From: Synergistaceae bacterium
GTDB lineage: Bacteria > Synergistota > Synergistia > Synergistales > Aminobacteriaceae
Length of the DNA: 14,098 nt
Reading direction: 5' to 3'
NCBI GenBank assembly: GCA_009778055.1
Contig: WRKN01000049.1
Coordinates: 1-14,098 of the forward strand
In this document: piece after piece, positions 6,852 through 13,920 of the stretch
How the letters are laid out: each line of letters opens with the position of its first letter
Position numbering within the stretch: the stretch's first letter is position 1
Made by a program: the position numbers and the translations under genes
Notes under the pieces: model-generated
The model's input: the letters and a program-made list of their open reading frames with translations, nothing else
What the model was told of the DNA's origin: nothing
Databases searched by the model: none

Positions 6852-6880
6852 ACTGTAAGCTATGCCTTACAAGGAGTCAA
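6852..6880 (-). promoter_or_regulatory. Predicted promoter of the toxin-antitoxin operon
   Basis: On the minus strand TTGACT (plus 6875-6880, 5 of 6) is separated by 17 bases from TACAGT (plus 6852-6857, 4 of 6). Transcription would begin near 6845, about 24 bases before the toxin ATG. With no gap greater than 3 bases between toxin, antitoxin and heptosyltransferase genes, this is the nearest good promoter for the LPS glycosyltransferases as well. Confidence 0.6.
6854..6871. promoter_or_regulatory. Inverted-repeat operator, likely antitoxin binding site
   Basis: TGTAAG (6854-6859) and CTTACA (6866-6871) form a perfect 6-bp inverted repeat around a 6-base spacer. It lies between the predicted -35 and -10 and overlaps the -10, a normal place for an autorepressor site in toxin-antitoxin promoters. 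Binding by the antitoxin or the toxin-antitoxin complex is inferred. Confidence 0.6.
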
Positions 6881-6911
6881 GTTTGATTTTCAACATTGAG
6901 ATAGTAGATTT

Positions 6912-6931
6912 ACGGCGCTTTGTCACAAGCG
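6912..6931. repeat. Direct repeat copy 2 (20 bp, imperfect)
   Basis: This copy reads ACGGCGCTTTGTCACAAGCG and differs from copy 1 (894-913) at two adjacent bases. It covers the stop codon of the yczE-like gene. On the minus strand it also presents GTGACA, 17 bases before a weak TATCTC (plus 6898-6903), so it may keep a remnant of the same promoter arrangement seen upstream of hldE. Confidence 0.5.
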
Positions 6932-6932
6932 C
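6915..6932 (-). terminator. Short hairpin at the end of the hydrogenase operon, weak terminator candidate
   Basis: GCGCTT (6915-6920) and AAGCGC (6927-6932) can form a 6-bp stem with a 6-base loop, overlapping the last codons of the yczE-like gene. No U tract follows on the minus strand, so it would be at best a weak or factor-dependent stop, and read-through into the toxin-antitoxin operon is likely. The stem is not conserved in repeat copy 1. Confidence 0.25.
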
Positions 6933-7603
6933 GCGTCGCCACCGAAACTGCCTAAACGCGTAAACGTTTCGTAACAGGACTCCTGACGGATTTTATTGAC
7001 GTCAAAGCGTAAAACGTAAAAGACAGCCTGCACGGCCATCCCTATACCGAACGCCGAGATGACCGTCCCCACTCCGGCGTAGCCGCCCAGAAGCCAGCCT
7101 GTGATCAGAGCCGTGCTTTCTATGCAGCTACGGCAAAACCCCGCCGGTTTACCCGTGCGCTTCGTAAGGATGACCATGAGCGAATCCCGCGGCCCGGCGC
7201 CGTAACCGGAGCCCATGTAAAGAACAGTTCCCATGCCTACGACAAAGAGTCCGCCGACCATCATCGCCACGCCGGAAACAAAAGTCCGCATAAGCGGAAC
7301 CCAGCCGGAGGACAGGATAATATCCATGAAAACGCCTATAAATAACATGTTGCAAATGGTTCCGACGCCGATTTTTTCTTTCATTAAAAACGTCGACGAA
7401 ACTATAACCGTCGCGACAAGTATGTTCGCCTGACCGATCGTGATTCCCATACGCATCCCCAGCCCCTGGTGAAAAACGTCCCACGGCGGGTATCCCACGT
7501 TTGCGCGCAAGGTCATCACCACCCCAAGAGCAAAGGCGAACAACCCTGAAAAGAGCCTTACGACCCTGAAGAACTCGCTGGTAAAAGAACCGGACATGTC
7601 CAT
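6923..7603 (-). CDS. YczE/YitT-family integral membrane protein
   Basis: The protein is up to 226 residues and strongly hydrophobic, with about five or six membrane segments. It shows the marks of the YczE-type family: ANVGYPPWDVFHQGLG near residues 34-49 and GSGYGAGPRDSLM near 131-143. The biochemical role of this family is not known. It begins 7 bases after the mbhM stop and is on the same strand, so it is probably the last gene of the hydrogenase operon, in the place where mbhN would be expected. Two starts are possible: ATG at 7603, where GAGGCGGA abuts the codon, or ATG at 7597, which gives a more normal spacing. It has no cysteine cluster, so it does not replace an iron-sulphur subunit. 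Confidence 0.8.
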   Translation of the reverse strand: MDMSGSFTSEFFRVVRLFSGLFAFALGVVMTLRANVGYPPWDVFHQGLGMRMGITIGQANILVATVIVSSTFLMKEKIGVGTICNMLFIGVFMDIILSSGWVPLMRTFVSGVAMMVGGLFVVGMGTVLYMGSGYGAGPRDSLMVILTKRTGKPAGFCRSCIESTALITGWLLGGYAGVGTVISAFGIGMAVQAVFYVLRFDVNKIRQESCYETFTRLGSFGGDARL

Positions 7604-7610
7604 TCCGCCT

Positions 7611-8624
7611 CTACCTGATCATTACGTCTATAGAAAGCAAAAGCATCCCGGTCAGGGATAACCCCGCCACCCTGACCAGGTAGAACCTCGACGCCTGCCA
7701 AATTTTAAGACGTCCGAAGGCAGTGCGCGTCAGCGTTACGAATGCAATCTGAATTACGAAAACCTTAAGCCAGAAGAAGAAAAAGTCAAAAACAGCCGTC
7801 AAAAAACCTCCCCCGCCCAACATGCCGGTAAGCGACAAGGGCACGAAAAGGCTGGTAACGAAAGCCGACATGGCAAAAGAACGAAGCGCGAAAGTCACTT
7901 TCAGCAAAGCAAGGCTGACGCCGCTGTACTCGATGGCAATGCCGCCGAGAATTTCCGTTTCGGCCTGGGGGAGGTCCATGGGACTTTTGCCCGTTTCGCC
8001 GGGCACGACCAGAACAATGGACAAAAACAGGCACGCCAGCCCGAAAGCGCCGGTCTTACCGACCGCCTTCCAAATTGACGCGGCGGCAAAGGTTCCGAGG
8101 CTGAACGGCTCGCCCGGCATTCCGGTTTTGTAAGCTATCCAGGCCGCGGTGGTTATCGCCGCCGCCAGGGGGAACCCGCAGCTCATCATAAGCGTTATCT
8201 CCCGGTTGGCGCCTATGGCGGCCATGGGGTTGCCGCTGGCGAAGCCGCCCACCGCCACCGCCACAGTGCCGAGGGTCAGAAGATAAAAAACGAGGATCAT
8301 GTCACCCTCGGTTCCAAGCACGGCGGGAAATTGCCCGGCCGGAATATAAAGAAAGATCATCAGCGTCGAAGTAAGCGCCAGCCACGGGGCCGTCGTGAAG
8401 AAAAAGCGCGCCGCCCGCCTTGGAACGATATTCTCCTTGCCCATCAGCTTCAAAATGTCCAATACAGGCTGAAAAAGCGGAGGGGCAAGCCTGCCCTGAA
8501 TTCTGGCGTTCACGGCGCGATCCGCCCAATCGAAAAAGGGGACCAGCGTAAGCACAAACGCCAAAAGCGCGACTCCGGCGAAAATTTTCAAGAATAAGGT
8601 GAAAATAGCAGCGGTAACCGTCAT
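7611..8624 (-). CDS. mbhM: Membrane-bound hydrogenase subunit M (NuoH/EchB-like)
   Basis: The protein is 337 residues with about eight membrane segments. It is homologous to complex I NuoH and is the membrane anchor that joins the hydrogenase arm to the ion-pumping arm. Family segments visible are LDILKLMGKENIVPRRA near 56-72, GANREITLMMSCGFP near 139-153, and the loop PMDLPQAETEILGG near 216-229, which carries conserved acidic residues facing the hydrogenase module. It starts one base after the mbhKL stop and is followed after 7 bases by the yczE-like gene. In the known Mbh order mbhN should come next, but it does not. Confidence 0.92.
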   Translation of the reverse strand: MTVTAAIFTLFLKIFAGVALLAFVLTLVPFFDWADRAVNARIQGRLAPPLFQPVLDILKLMGKENIVPRRAARFFFTTAPWLALTSTLMIFLYIPAGQFPAVLGTEGDMILVFYLLTLGTVAVAVGGFASGNPMAAIGANREITLMMSCGFPLAAAITTAAWIAYKTGMPGEPFSLGTFAAASIWKAVGKTGAFGLACLFLSIVLVVPGETGKSPMDLPQAETEILGGIAIEYSGVSLALLKVTFALRSFAMSAFVTSLFVPLSLTGMLGGGGFLTAVFDFFFFWLKVFVIQIAFVTLTRTAFGRLKIWQASRFYLVRVAGLSLTGMLLLSIDVMIR

Positions 8625-8625
8625 G

Positions 8626-10203
8626 TCAGTTATTCCCCTTTACAGGCATACGATTCATGCACGCTATGCAAGGATCGATGCTGTTGATGATCAAAGGCGC
8701 GTCGGCCAGCTCGCTCCCCCGGAACATCAGGGGCCAGCAGGCCGCGTTTGCGCAGGTCGGCGCGCGTACCTTCCAGCGGCACACGTTTTCGTCCCCGGCC
8801 TTGAGCCGCACGATGTGGGTATTGTCGCCGCGCGGGGCTTCAATGATGCCCCAGCCCGTGCCATCGGCGTTTTTCAGGCAGCCCATAACCTTGTCCGGAT
8901 CCTGTTCAGCCGCGAACGGCCCCTCCGGCAGGCTGTCCAGCGCTTTTTCAATAATGTCGAGCGACTGATAAACCTCCTGCACCCGGACGGCAAAGCGATC
9001 CAGCGCGTCGCCGTGCGCCTTGCCGAAAAAATCCTGCGGGACGACGGGCTCCACCGGAATGTCCGCGTATGCCTCGTAAGGGGAACTCTTGCGCAGATCC
9101 ACCCTCAGCCCGCTGGCTCTGGCGGTGGGGCCCGTGACGCTGTACCGCACAGCCTCGTCGCTGGTCAGGACGCCGACGCCCCTCATACGCGCCCGCACTA
9201 TCGGGTCATTCAAGACTATCTCGCGAAACGGCTCGAATTCACGGCGGTAATAGCGGATCATCCCGCGCACGGCCTTGGCGAGTCCAGGGGTGACGTCGCA
9301 GCGCACGCCCCCGAACGCGCCCACCCCGCGGTTGACGCGGTTACCGGTCATGCCCGTCAGCACGTCCATAACCTGTTCGCGTATCCGCATGGCGAGGTGA
9401 AACGCGGAGTCGAACCCTATGACGCGGCAGACGTCTCCAGACCACAAAACATGGGAGTGTATGCGCTCCAGCTCCAGGACGATGGTTCGTATGTACTGTC
9501 CGCGCGCCGGGACTTCCATGCGCGCTATATCCTCTATCGCGCGTACGAGGCAGATGACGTGACTGAAAGAACATGTTCCACATATGCGCTCCGCCATGTA
9601 AATCGCCTGTATCGGATCGCGCACCCGCGTCTCTGTTTCCATGCGCGCAATAGCGGGGCGCACATCGGCGCCGGTTACGCGCTCGCCGTCGAGTTCCAGC
9701 CACGCAGTGACCGGCTCTCTCAAACCGGCGTGAATCGGCCCGACCGGTACCGTATACGCCGCGGACAATCCGCCTCCTGTCCCGTCCTTTTCCGGCGTAA
9801 AACTAACGCCGAACGCCTCCATAATCTCGCGCTCACTGTATTCCGAACCCGGAAGAAGGTCGAAAATCGAGGGGATGGAGAGGTTATTTTTCGGCAGCTT
9901 GACGGTGACGGTCACTCCGACGCGCCTCCCGCGGTTCCTTTGGAAAATGGACAGGTGATAACTGAGCGCGGCGTTATCTCCGGCGTCGTCTGCCGATATT
10001 ACGTGAAAATTTACGAAGTCGTACTCGAACAAATTTTCAACAAACGGCCTGAAAGACGGCGCTGATATCTCCAGCCACAGGTCATGGCCGCGCGCGCGGA
10101 TTTCAAGGCTCAGAATGTCCTCTTTGAACTTCTCCTTCAGAGCGGCCGCCAAAGCGCCGCAGTCCAGGAAGGCTTTACCGAACTGCGTCCCATGCGCTCT
10201 CAT
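8626..10203 (-). CDS. mbhL: Fused Mbh hydrogenase subunits K and L: NuoC-like domain plus [NiFe] large (catalytic) subunit
   Basis: The protein is 525 residues. Residues about 1-140 are NuoC/MbhK-like, ending in EYSEREIMEAFGVSF (121-135). From about 149 it becomes MbhL-like (YTVPVGPIHAGLREP). The L1 nickel motif is Cys208-Gly-Thr-Cys211-SFS-His215 in ERICGTCSFSH, and the L2 motif is DPC512-IA-C515-MN-R518, so all four Ni-binding cysteines are present and active H2 chemistry is expected. The segment after DVR lacks the HRG motif of complex I, as I recall for Mbh relatives. In Pyrococcus furiosus K and L are separate; here they are fused. Only seven residues follow Arg518, so any cleavable C-terminal extension is minimal. 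ATG at 10203 follows GAAGGAG by 8 bases and overlaps the mbhJ 3' end by 29 bases. Confidence 0.93.
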   Translation of the reverse strand: MRAHGTQFGKAFLDCGALAAALKEKFKEDILSLEIRARGHDLWLEISAPSFRPFVENLFEYDFVNFHVISADDAGDNAALSYHLSIFQRNRGRRVGVTVTVKLPKNNLSIPSIFDLLPGSEYSEREIMEAFGVSFTPEKDGTGGGLSAAYTVPVGPIHAGLREPVTAWLELDGERVTGADVRPAIARMETETRVRDPIQAIYMAERICGTCSFSHVICLVRAIEDIARMEVPARGQYIRTIVLELERIHSHVLWSGDVCRVIGFDSAFHLAMRIREQVMDVLTGMTGNRVNRGVGAFGGVRCDVTPGLAKAVRGMIRYYRREFEPFREIVLNDPIVRARMRGVGVLTSDEAVRYSVTGPTARASGLRVDLRKSSPYEAYADIPVEPVVPQDFFGKAHGDALDRFAVRVQEVYQSLDIIEKALDSLPEGPFAAEQDPDKVMGCLKNADGTGWGIIEAPRGDNTHIVRLKAGDENVCRWKVRAPTCANAACWPLMFRGSELADAPLIINSIDPCIACMNRMPVKGNN

Positions 10204-10615
10204 CGAAGCCGCTCCTTCTCAATGATTCCAGCTTCAAAACCACCTTCGTCATTCCATCAACGATGGCCTCCGGGCGCGGGGGACAGCCGTGTACGCAGAC
10301 GTCAACGGGAATTACGCCGTCCAGCGGCTCGCCGGAGCATCCGCAGTCTCCGACGGCAACCACGAATTTGGGGGCGGGCATCTGATTGCAGACGCGCAAA
10401 AGTCTGTCGCGCATGAATTTCACCACCGTACCCGTAACTATCAAAACGTCGGCGTGCCTCGGGGTTCCGACCAGCTTCATGCCGAAACGCCCGATATCGT
10501 ATCTCGGGCCGAACATCGCCGCGATCTCAGTGTCGCATCCGTTGCACGACCCCGAATTGCACGTCATTATCCACAGCGACTTGGGCAGTACCCTGAGCAT
10601 GTCGAAAATTTTCAT
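10175..10615 (-). CDS. mbhJ: Membrane-bound hydrogenase small subunit J (NuoB-like, proximal 4Fe-4S cluster)
   Basis: The protein is 146 residues. It carries the electron-transfer cluster next to the [NiFe] site. Likely ligands are Cys24 and Cys27 in SGSCNGCDTE, Cys91 in GDCGCSG and Cys111 in VHGCPPRPEAI, matching NuoB-type small subunits. It has additional cysteines at 19, 93 and 107 that need not bind the cluster. It is cytoplasmic and docks on the membrane arm. It begins 7 bases after mbhI and overlaps the fused KL gene, whose ribosome binding site lies in its last codons. Confidence 0.93.
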   Translation of the reverse strand: MKIFDMLRVLPKSLWIMTCNSGSCNGCDTEIAAMFGPRYDIGRFGMKLVGTPRHADVLIVTGTVVKFMRDRLLRVCNQMPAPKFVVAVGDCGCSGEPLDGVIPVDVCVHGCPPRPEAIVDGMTKVVLKLESLRRSGFDESAWDAVR

Positions 10616-10622
10616 CTTCGCG

Positions 10623-10985
10623 CTAGAACAGCAGCAAAATCCCTATAAGGGCCGTCGTGACCACGAAATAACCGGCGTAGTCGGAGGCGCTGCCGTTGTG
10701 AAACCGCTTCAAGACGTTGTAAACAGGCTCCAGCGCGACGTTGAATCCCCAATAGGAAGCCGAGCCGGGCGCGGCTGCCTTGGCCCCGTCGGCGGGAACC
10801 TCGCTGCCTGACCAGCCTGACAAAAACATTTCGTCCTGTTCGGTGTTGCGTTTATAGTCCATTCTGCCGAAAGAACGAAACCAGAGCACGAAACCGGAAA
10901 CAATAGCGAAAAACACAAACCACATGAAAACGTTCCAATAGCCGGAGCCTGTCTCCATGTGTCCCCACATGCCCGTGTGTTCCAT
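10623..10985 (-). CDS. mbhI: Membrane-bound hydrogenase subunit I (MrpA C-terminal-like small membrane protein)
   Basis: The protein is 120 residues with two hydrophobic helices: about residues 18-36 (WNVFMWFVFFAIVSGFVLW) and the extreme C-terminus. They are joined by a polar, Ala/Gly-rich stretch and a FNVALEPVYNVLKRFHNG segment. Identification as MbhI rests on its place between the MrpD-like subunit and the NuoB-like subunit and on its two-helix layout. In P. furiosus MbhI bridges the ion-translocating and hydrogenase halves. It starts directly after the mbhH stop, with GGGAGGGAG upstream. Confidence 0.72.
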   Translation of the reverse strand: MEHTGMWGHMETGSGYWNVFMWFVFFAIVSGFVLWFRSFGRMDYKRNTEQDEMFLSGWSGSEVPADGAKAAAPGSASYWGFNVALEPVYNVLKRFHNGSASDYAGYFVVTTALIGILLLF

Positions 10986-12548
10986 CTATCTCCCTCCCAT
11001 GGCGGCGCGGATATAATCCTGTGGCCGCAGCAGCGCCTCCGCGGCGTTGTCGAACACATTACCCATGAACCAACCGGGAAAAAGCGTGAGGAGAAGTATC
11101 AATACCGCCAGAAGCCCCATTCCGGCCAACATTCCGTACGGCGCTTCACGCGCCGCTATGAGTTTCGCTCTGGGCGGCCCCAGGAAAGCCGCCTGAAAAA
11201 CCTTTACGAAGGACGCCAGTGCCAGAACAGACGTTACCATTCCCAAAGCCGGCAGTATAGGATGTACCGCGAAACCGGACCCGAATATCATCCACTTGGA
11301 TACAAACCCGTTGAACGGCGGCAGGCCGGAGATTCCAGCGGCGGCCACCACGAACATGGCGGCCGTCCAGGGCATGTTGCGGGCCAACCCGCCCATTTTG
11401 TCGAGCCCGCGCGTTCCTGTAGCGTAGTAGAGGGACCCGGCGCAAAGGAAAAGCAGCCCGTTGCAGAAAGAATAGTTCATTGCGTGGAAAAGCCCTCCTT
11501 TTATTGAGGCGAGCCCGTAGCCCTCCATGCCTCCTCCCCTGCCCAGCGCCAGAAGCCCGACCCCCATTGCCGTGAGCAGGTAACCGGCCTGGGATACGGA
11601 GTGATACCCCATCAGGCGTTTGATGTCGTGCTGGATGACCGCCATCATGACGCCGAAAATCATCGACATAGACCCCATAACGATCAGGAGCCACCCGACA
11701 GTTCCGCCGCCGGCCAGGTTCGGGAATATCGAGTAACATACCCTTACCAGCCCGTAAAACGACGCCTGGCTTACCGTCACCAGAAGGCAGGTCACGCCGC
11801 AGGGGGCCTCGGCGCAGGCGTCGGTCATATGCGTGTGCATCGGAAACGCGCCGCATCTGAAGGCCGTCACGGAGATAATAAGCGCCAGCACAACGCGCTC
11901 CATCGTGCCCGATTCCATAACGGACGCCAGGAACCCCATGTTGACGGCGTTGTACTTCCCGTAAAGCGCTCCTGTGGCGATCAACAGCAGCATGGCCGCT
12001 ATCTGCGACACGAACATGTACTTGAAGCCGGCCTCCACGGCCTCCGGCTTGTCGCGCCAGAAAGCCGTCAGCCCGAACGAGGCTATGGAGGCCAGTTCGG
12101 CGAACACGAAAAAGTTGAACATATCTCCCGTGGCGCACATCCCCAACGCGCCCGCCGTCAGCAGGAAATAAAGCGGCATGAAACGCTTCCAGCCGGAAAA
12201 ACGCTCCATGTAGTTTACGGAAAAAAGGGCGCCCGCGAAAGCCGCCGCGGAGACGCAGAAGATGAAGACGGCGCCGAACGCGTCTATCTCAAACAGAATG
12301 CGCACCGGGTAGCTCATCCCGGACGGCATTGTAAGGGCGAAACTTTCTCCGCCCATGACGTAGACAAGTATGTTTCCCCCGAACGTCGCCACGCATATGG
12401 CCGCGCCTGCCAGCAGCGTAAGCGCCGCAAAGGCCACGAAAAAAACGTTTCGGACGGTCTTGCCGAACGATACTGCGACAGGCGAGAGAAACGACCCGAG
12501 CAGGGGAACCATCACGAGAAAAGCCGGAAGGTGGTCGCGCACGTTCAT
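10986..12548 (-). CDS. mbhH: Membrane-bound hydrogenase subunit H (MrpD/NuoN-type antiporter-like subunit)
   Basis: The protein is 520 residues with about 14 membrane helices, in the proton-conducting membrane transporter family of complex I and Mrp antiporters. Visible family marks are the helix with the key glutamate in FNFFVFAELASIASFG, the lysine helix AGFKYMFVSQIAAM, the TDACAEAP segment equivalent to the usual PDAHxEAP, and IKRLMGYHSVSQAGY in the broken-helix region. It probably moves H+ or Na+ across the cytoplasmic membrane, driven by the hydrogenase. The start at 12548 (ATG, ATGA overlap with mbhG) is chosen because the frame further upstream to 12803 encodes polar residues unlike any membrane protein and lies within mbhG. 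Confidence 0.92.
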   Translation of the reverse strand: MNVRDHLPAFLVMVPLLGSFLSPVAVSFGKTVRNVFFVAFAALTLLAGAAICVATFGGNILVYVMGGESFALTMPSGMSYPVRILFEIDAFGAVFIFCVSAAAFAGALFSVNYMERFSGWKRFMPLYFLLTAGALGMCATGDMFNFFVFAELASIASFGLTAFWRDKPEAVEAGFKYMFVSQIAAMLLLIATGALYGKYNAVNMGFLASVMESGTMERVVLALIISVTAFRCGAFPMHTHMTDACAEAPCGVTCLLVTVSQASFYGLVRVCYSIFPNLAGGGTVGWLLIVMGSMSMIFGVMMAVIQHDIKRLMGYHSVSQAGYLLTAMGVGLLALGRGGGMEGYGLASIKGGLFHAMNYSFCNGLLFLCAGSLYYATGTRGLDKMGGLARNMPWTAAMFVVAAAGISGLPPFNGFVSKWMIFGSGFAVHPILPALGMVTSVLALASFVKVFQAAFLGPPRAKLIAAREAPYGMLAGMGLLAVLILLLTLFPGWFMGNVFDNAAEALLRPQDYIRAAMGGR

Positions 12549-12931
12549 CCTCTCAGCCTCCTTATCTCGTCGATGTCCAGTGTTCCGTAATGTTTGTTTA
12601 CCATGATGACCAGAGAAAGCATCAAAGCCGTCGTGGCCAGAGCTATAACTATGGCCGTCAGAGTCAGGCACTGCGGTGTGGGCAGTACCATGCTTTCCTG
12701 CGCGCCCTTGAGGTAGTGGATAGGGATGCCTCCGCCGTGCCGGTATCCCATAAGAACCAGGAACATGTTGACCGACGCGCCAAGAATAGAAATGGCAATG
12801 CATATCTTAATCAGGTTTTTTTGCGTAAGCATCGCATAAAGCGACATGAGCACCAAAAGGGCGACCACGACATACGGGGCGTTGCCCACAAAATCGAGGG
12901 CGTTTTCAGCGATCGAATCTGTCATGGCCAC
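12545..12931 (-). CDS. mbhG: Membrane-bound hydrogenase subunit G (MrpC/NuoK-like)
   Basis: The protein is up to 128 residues with three membrane helices, typical of MrpC and NuoK: an N-terminal helix near 18-36, ICIAISILGASVNMFLV near 43-59, and TLTAIVIALATTALMLSL near 89-106. The segment PTPQCLTLTAIVIALA corresponds to the conserved DPxPQALVLTAIVI region of MrpC. It is part of the ion-translocating module. GTG at 12931 and ATG at 12925 both follow GGAGGAG, and the choice between them is open. It overlaps mbhF upstream by about 20-26 bases and mbhH downstream by 4. Confidence 0.9.
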   Translation of the reverse strand: MAMTDSIAENALDFVGNAPYVVVALLVLMSLYAMLTQKNLIKICIAISILGASVNMFLVLMGYRHGGGIPIHYLKGAQESMVLPTPQCLTLTAIVIALATTALMLSLVIMVNKHYGTLDIDEIRRLRG

Positions 12932-13394
12932 GCTCTCCTCCCATCCCGGCGCCGGTGTCCACCATGCGGATACTGCCGTACATGTAATAAACCACCAGCG
13001 ACAACGCGCCGACGACCTCGGCGCCGACCGCGACGTTCATGAGCGAAATCGTCCCGCAGTACGGGAGCCACTCGGACAACGGCGTTCCTCCGTGGGGTAT
13101 CGCCAGGGAGTTGTAGAAAAACGCGTTGGGAAACCCCAGGCAGCCGAAGGCGAAGAACGCCATGAGCCCGATAAGCTCAAGGGCGCCGTACGCGCCTTCA
13201 CGCGCCCACGTCATGAATTTTTTCCCGCCGTACGCCACCAGTACGAAGCTCATAAACGTCGCCACTATGGCTCCTCCCTGAAAACCGCCGCCTGGGGTGT
13301 TGTGCCCGTTGTTGATGACGTATACCCCGAACACGATCATAAACCACGCGAATATGTCAAAAACAGACGTAACGACAACCGATAACGGTTTCAT
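12906..13394 (-). CDS. mbhF: Membrane-bound hydrogenase subunit F (MrpB/MnhB domain)
   Basis: The protein is 162 residues with about four membrane helices. The MnhB signature NNGHNTPGGGFQGGAIVA lies near residues 28-45. A second helix pair around 80-100 and 118-140 completes the family pattern. It belongs to the Mrp-like sodium/proton module. It starts in an ATGA overlap with mbhE, and its 3' end runs into mbhG. The C-terminal tail is polar and Gly/Arg-rich, partly because its codons also carry the mbhG ribosome binding site. Confidence 0.9.
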   Translation of the reverse strand: MKPLSVVVTSVFDIFAWFMIVFGVYVINNGHNTPGGGFQGGAIVATFMSFVLVAYGGKKFMTWAREGAYGALELIGLMAFFAFGCLGFPNAFFYNSLAIPHGGTPLSEWLPYCGTISLMNVAVGAEVVGALSLVVYYMYGSIRMVDTGAGMGGERGHDRFDR

Positions 13395-13663
13395 TCCCGC
13401 TTACCTCCATCCCTGAAAAGCGCTCCTATGGCGGTGAGCGCCGTGAACAGCACCGCGGCCTCCCCCAGGGTATCGAATCCTCTGAAGTCGAAAACCAGCG
13501 AAGTGACAACGTTCTGGGCCGATCTGTCGGAAAGGGCGTGGACGAGAAAATAGTCGTCCATCGCCGTTTCGTACGGTATTCCAAACGGGTGAATGGCCTC
13601 GAACGTGCCGCATAACAGCCCGCCAAGTACTATGACGGCTGCGGCGAAGACCGTCTTTTTCAT
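13391..13663 (-). CDS. mbhE: Membrane-bound hydrogenase subunit E (MrpB N-terminal-like)
   Basis: The protein is 90 residues. It has an N-terminal helix (VFAAAVIVLGGLLCG near 5-19), a short polar part, the segment NVVTSLVFDFRGFDTLGEAAV typical of MbhE-type proteins split across residues 51-71, and a second helix in LFTALTAIGALF. The start is ATG at 13663 in an ATGA overlap with mbhD, not the in-frame ATG at 13699, which lies well inside mbhD. Confidence 0.85.
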   Translation of the reverse strand: MKKTVFAAAVIVLGGLLCGTFEAIHPFGIPYETAMDDYFLVHALSDRSAQNVVTSLVFDFRGFDTLGEAAVLFTALTAIGALFRDGGKRE

Positions 13664-13920
13664 GAATTTCCCCCCTTGTCGCGTTTTTTGGGCGCACATG
13701 CGCGAAGAGTTATGATGAATATCGTGGTCGACAGCCCGGCTCCTATGGCGGCTTCCGCTATCGCCACGTCGGGGGCCCTCAGAATGTAGAACTCCAGGGC
13801 CAGAAGAAGGCTGAACACCCCCAGCGCAAGAACCGAATGCAGCAGGTTTTTAAACCACAACGCCATGAAAGCCGATACCAACAACATAATGAGAACCGGG
13901 GCGTGTAAACCTGGGTTCAT
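13660..13920 (-). CDS. mbhD: Membrane-bound hydrogenase subunit D (DUF4040-type, MrpA C-terminal-like)
   Basis: The protein is 86 residues with three hydrophobic segments: VLIMLLVSAFMALWF (9-23), LALGVFSLLLALEFYIL near 31-47, and the C-terminal ATIFIITL-like helix. APDVAIAEAAIGAGLSTT (50-67) is the hallmark of the MbhD/DUF4040 family and of the matching part of MrpA. It is part of the ion-pumping arm. It overlaps mbhC and mbhE by four bases on each side (ATGA). Confidence 0.9.
   Translation of the reverse strand: MNPGLHAPVLIMLLVSAFMALWFKNLLHSVLALGVFSLLLALEFYILRAPDVAIAEAAIGAGLSTTIFIITLRACAPKKRDKGGNS

Noticed and set aside
8599..10065. 488-codon open frame on the plus strand
   Set aside because: It lies antisense to the well-supported mbhKL gene in high-GC DNA, and its translation is His/Arg-rich with no recognisable family.
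11601..12590. 329-codon plus-strand frame, and a 330-codon minus-strand frame at 11146-12138
   Set aside because: Both are shadows of mbhH, which has clear membrane helices and family motifs in its own frame.
12549..12803. Longer mbhH starting at 12803
   Set aside because: The added residues are polar and come from a shadow frame of mbhG; ATG at 12548 overlaps the mbhG stop as ATGA, as elsewhere in the operon.
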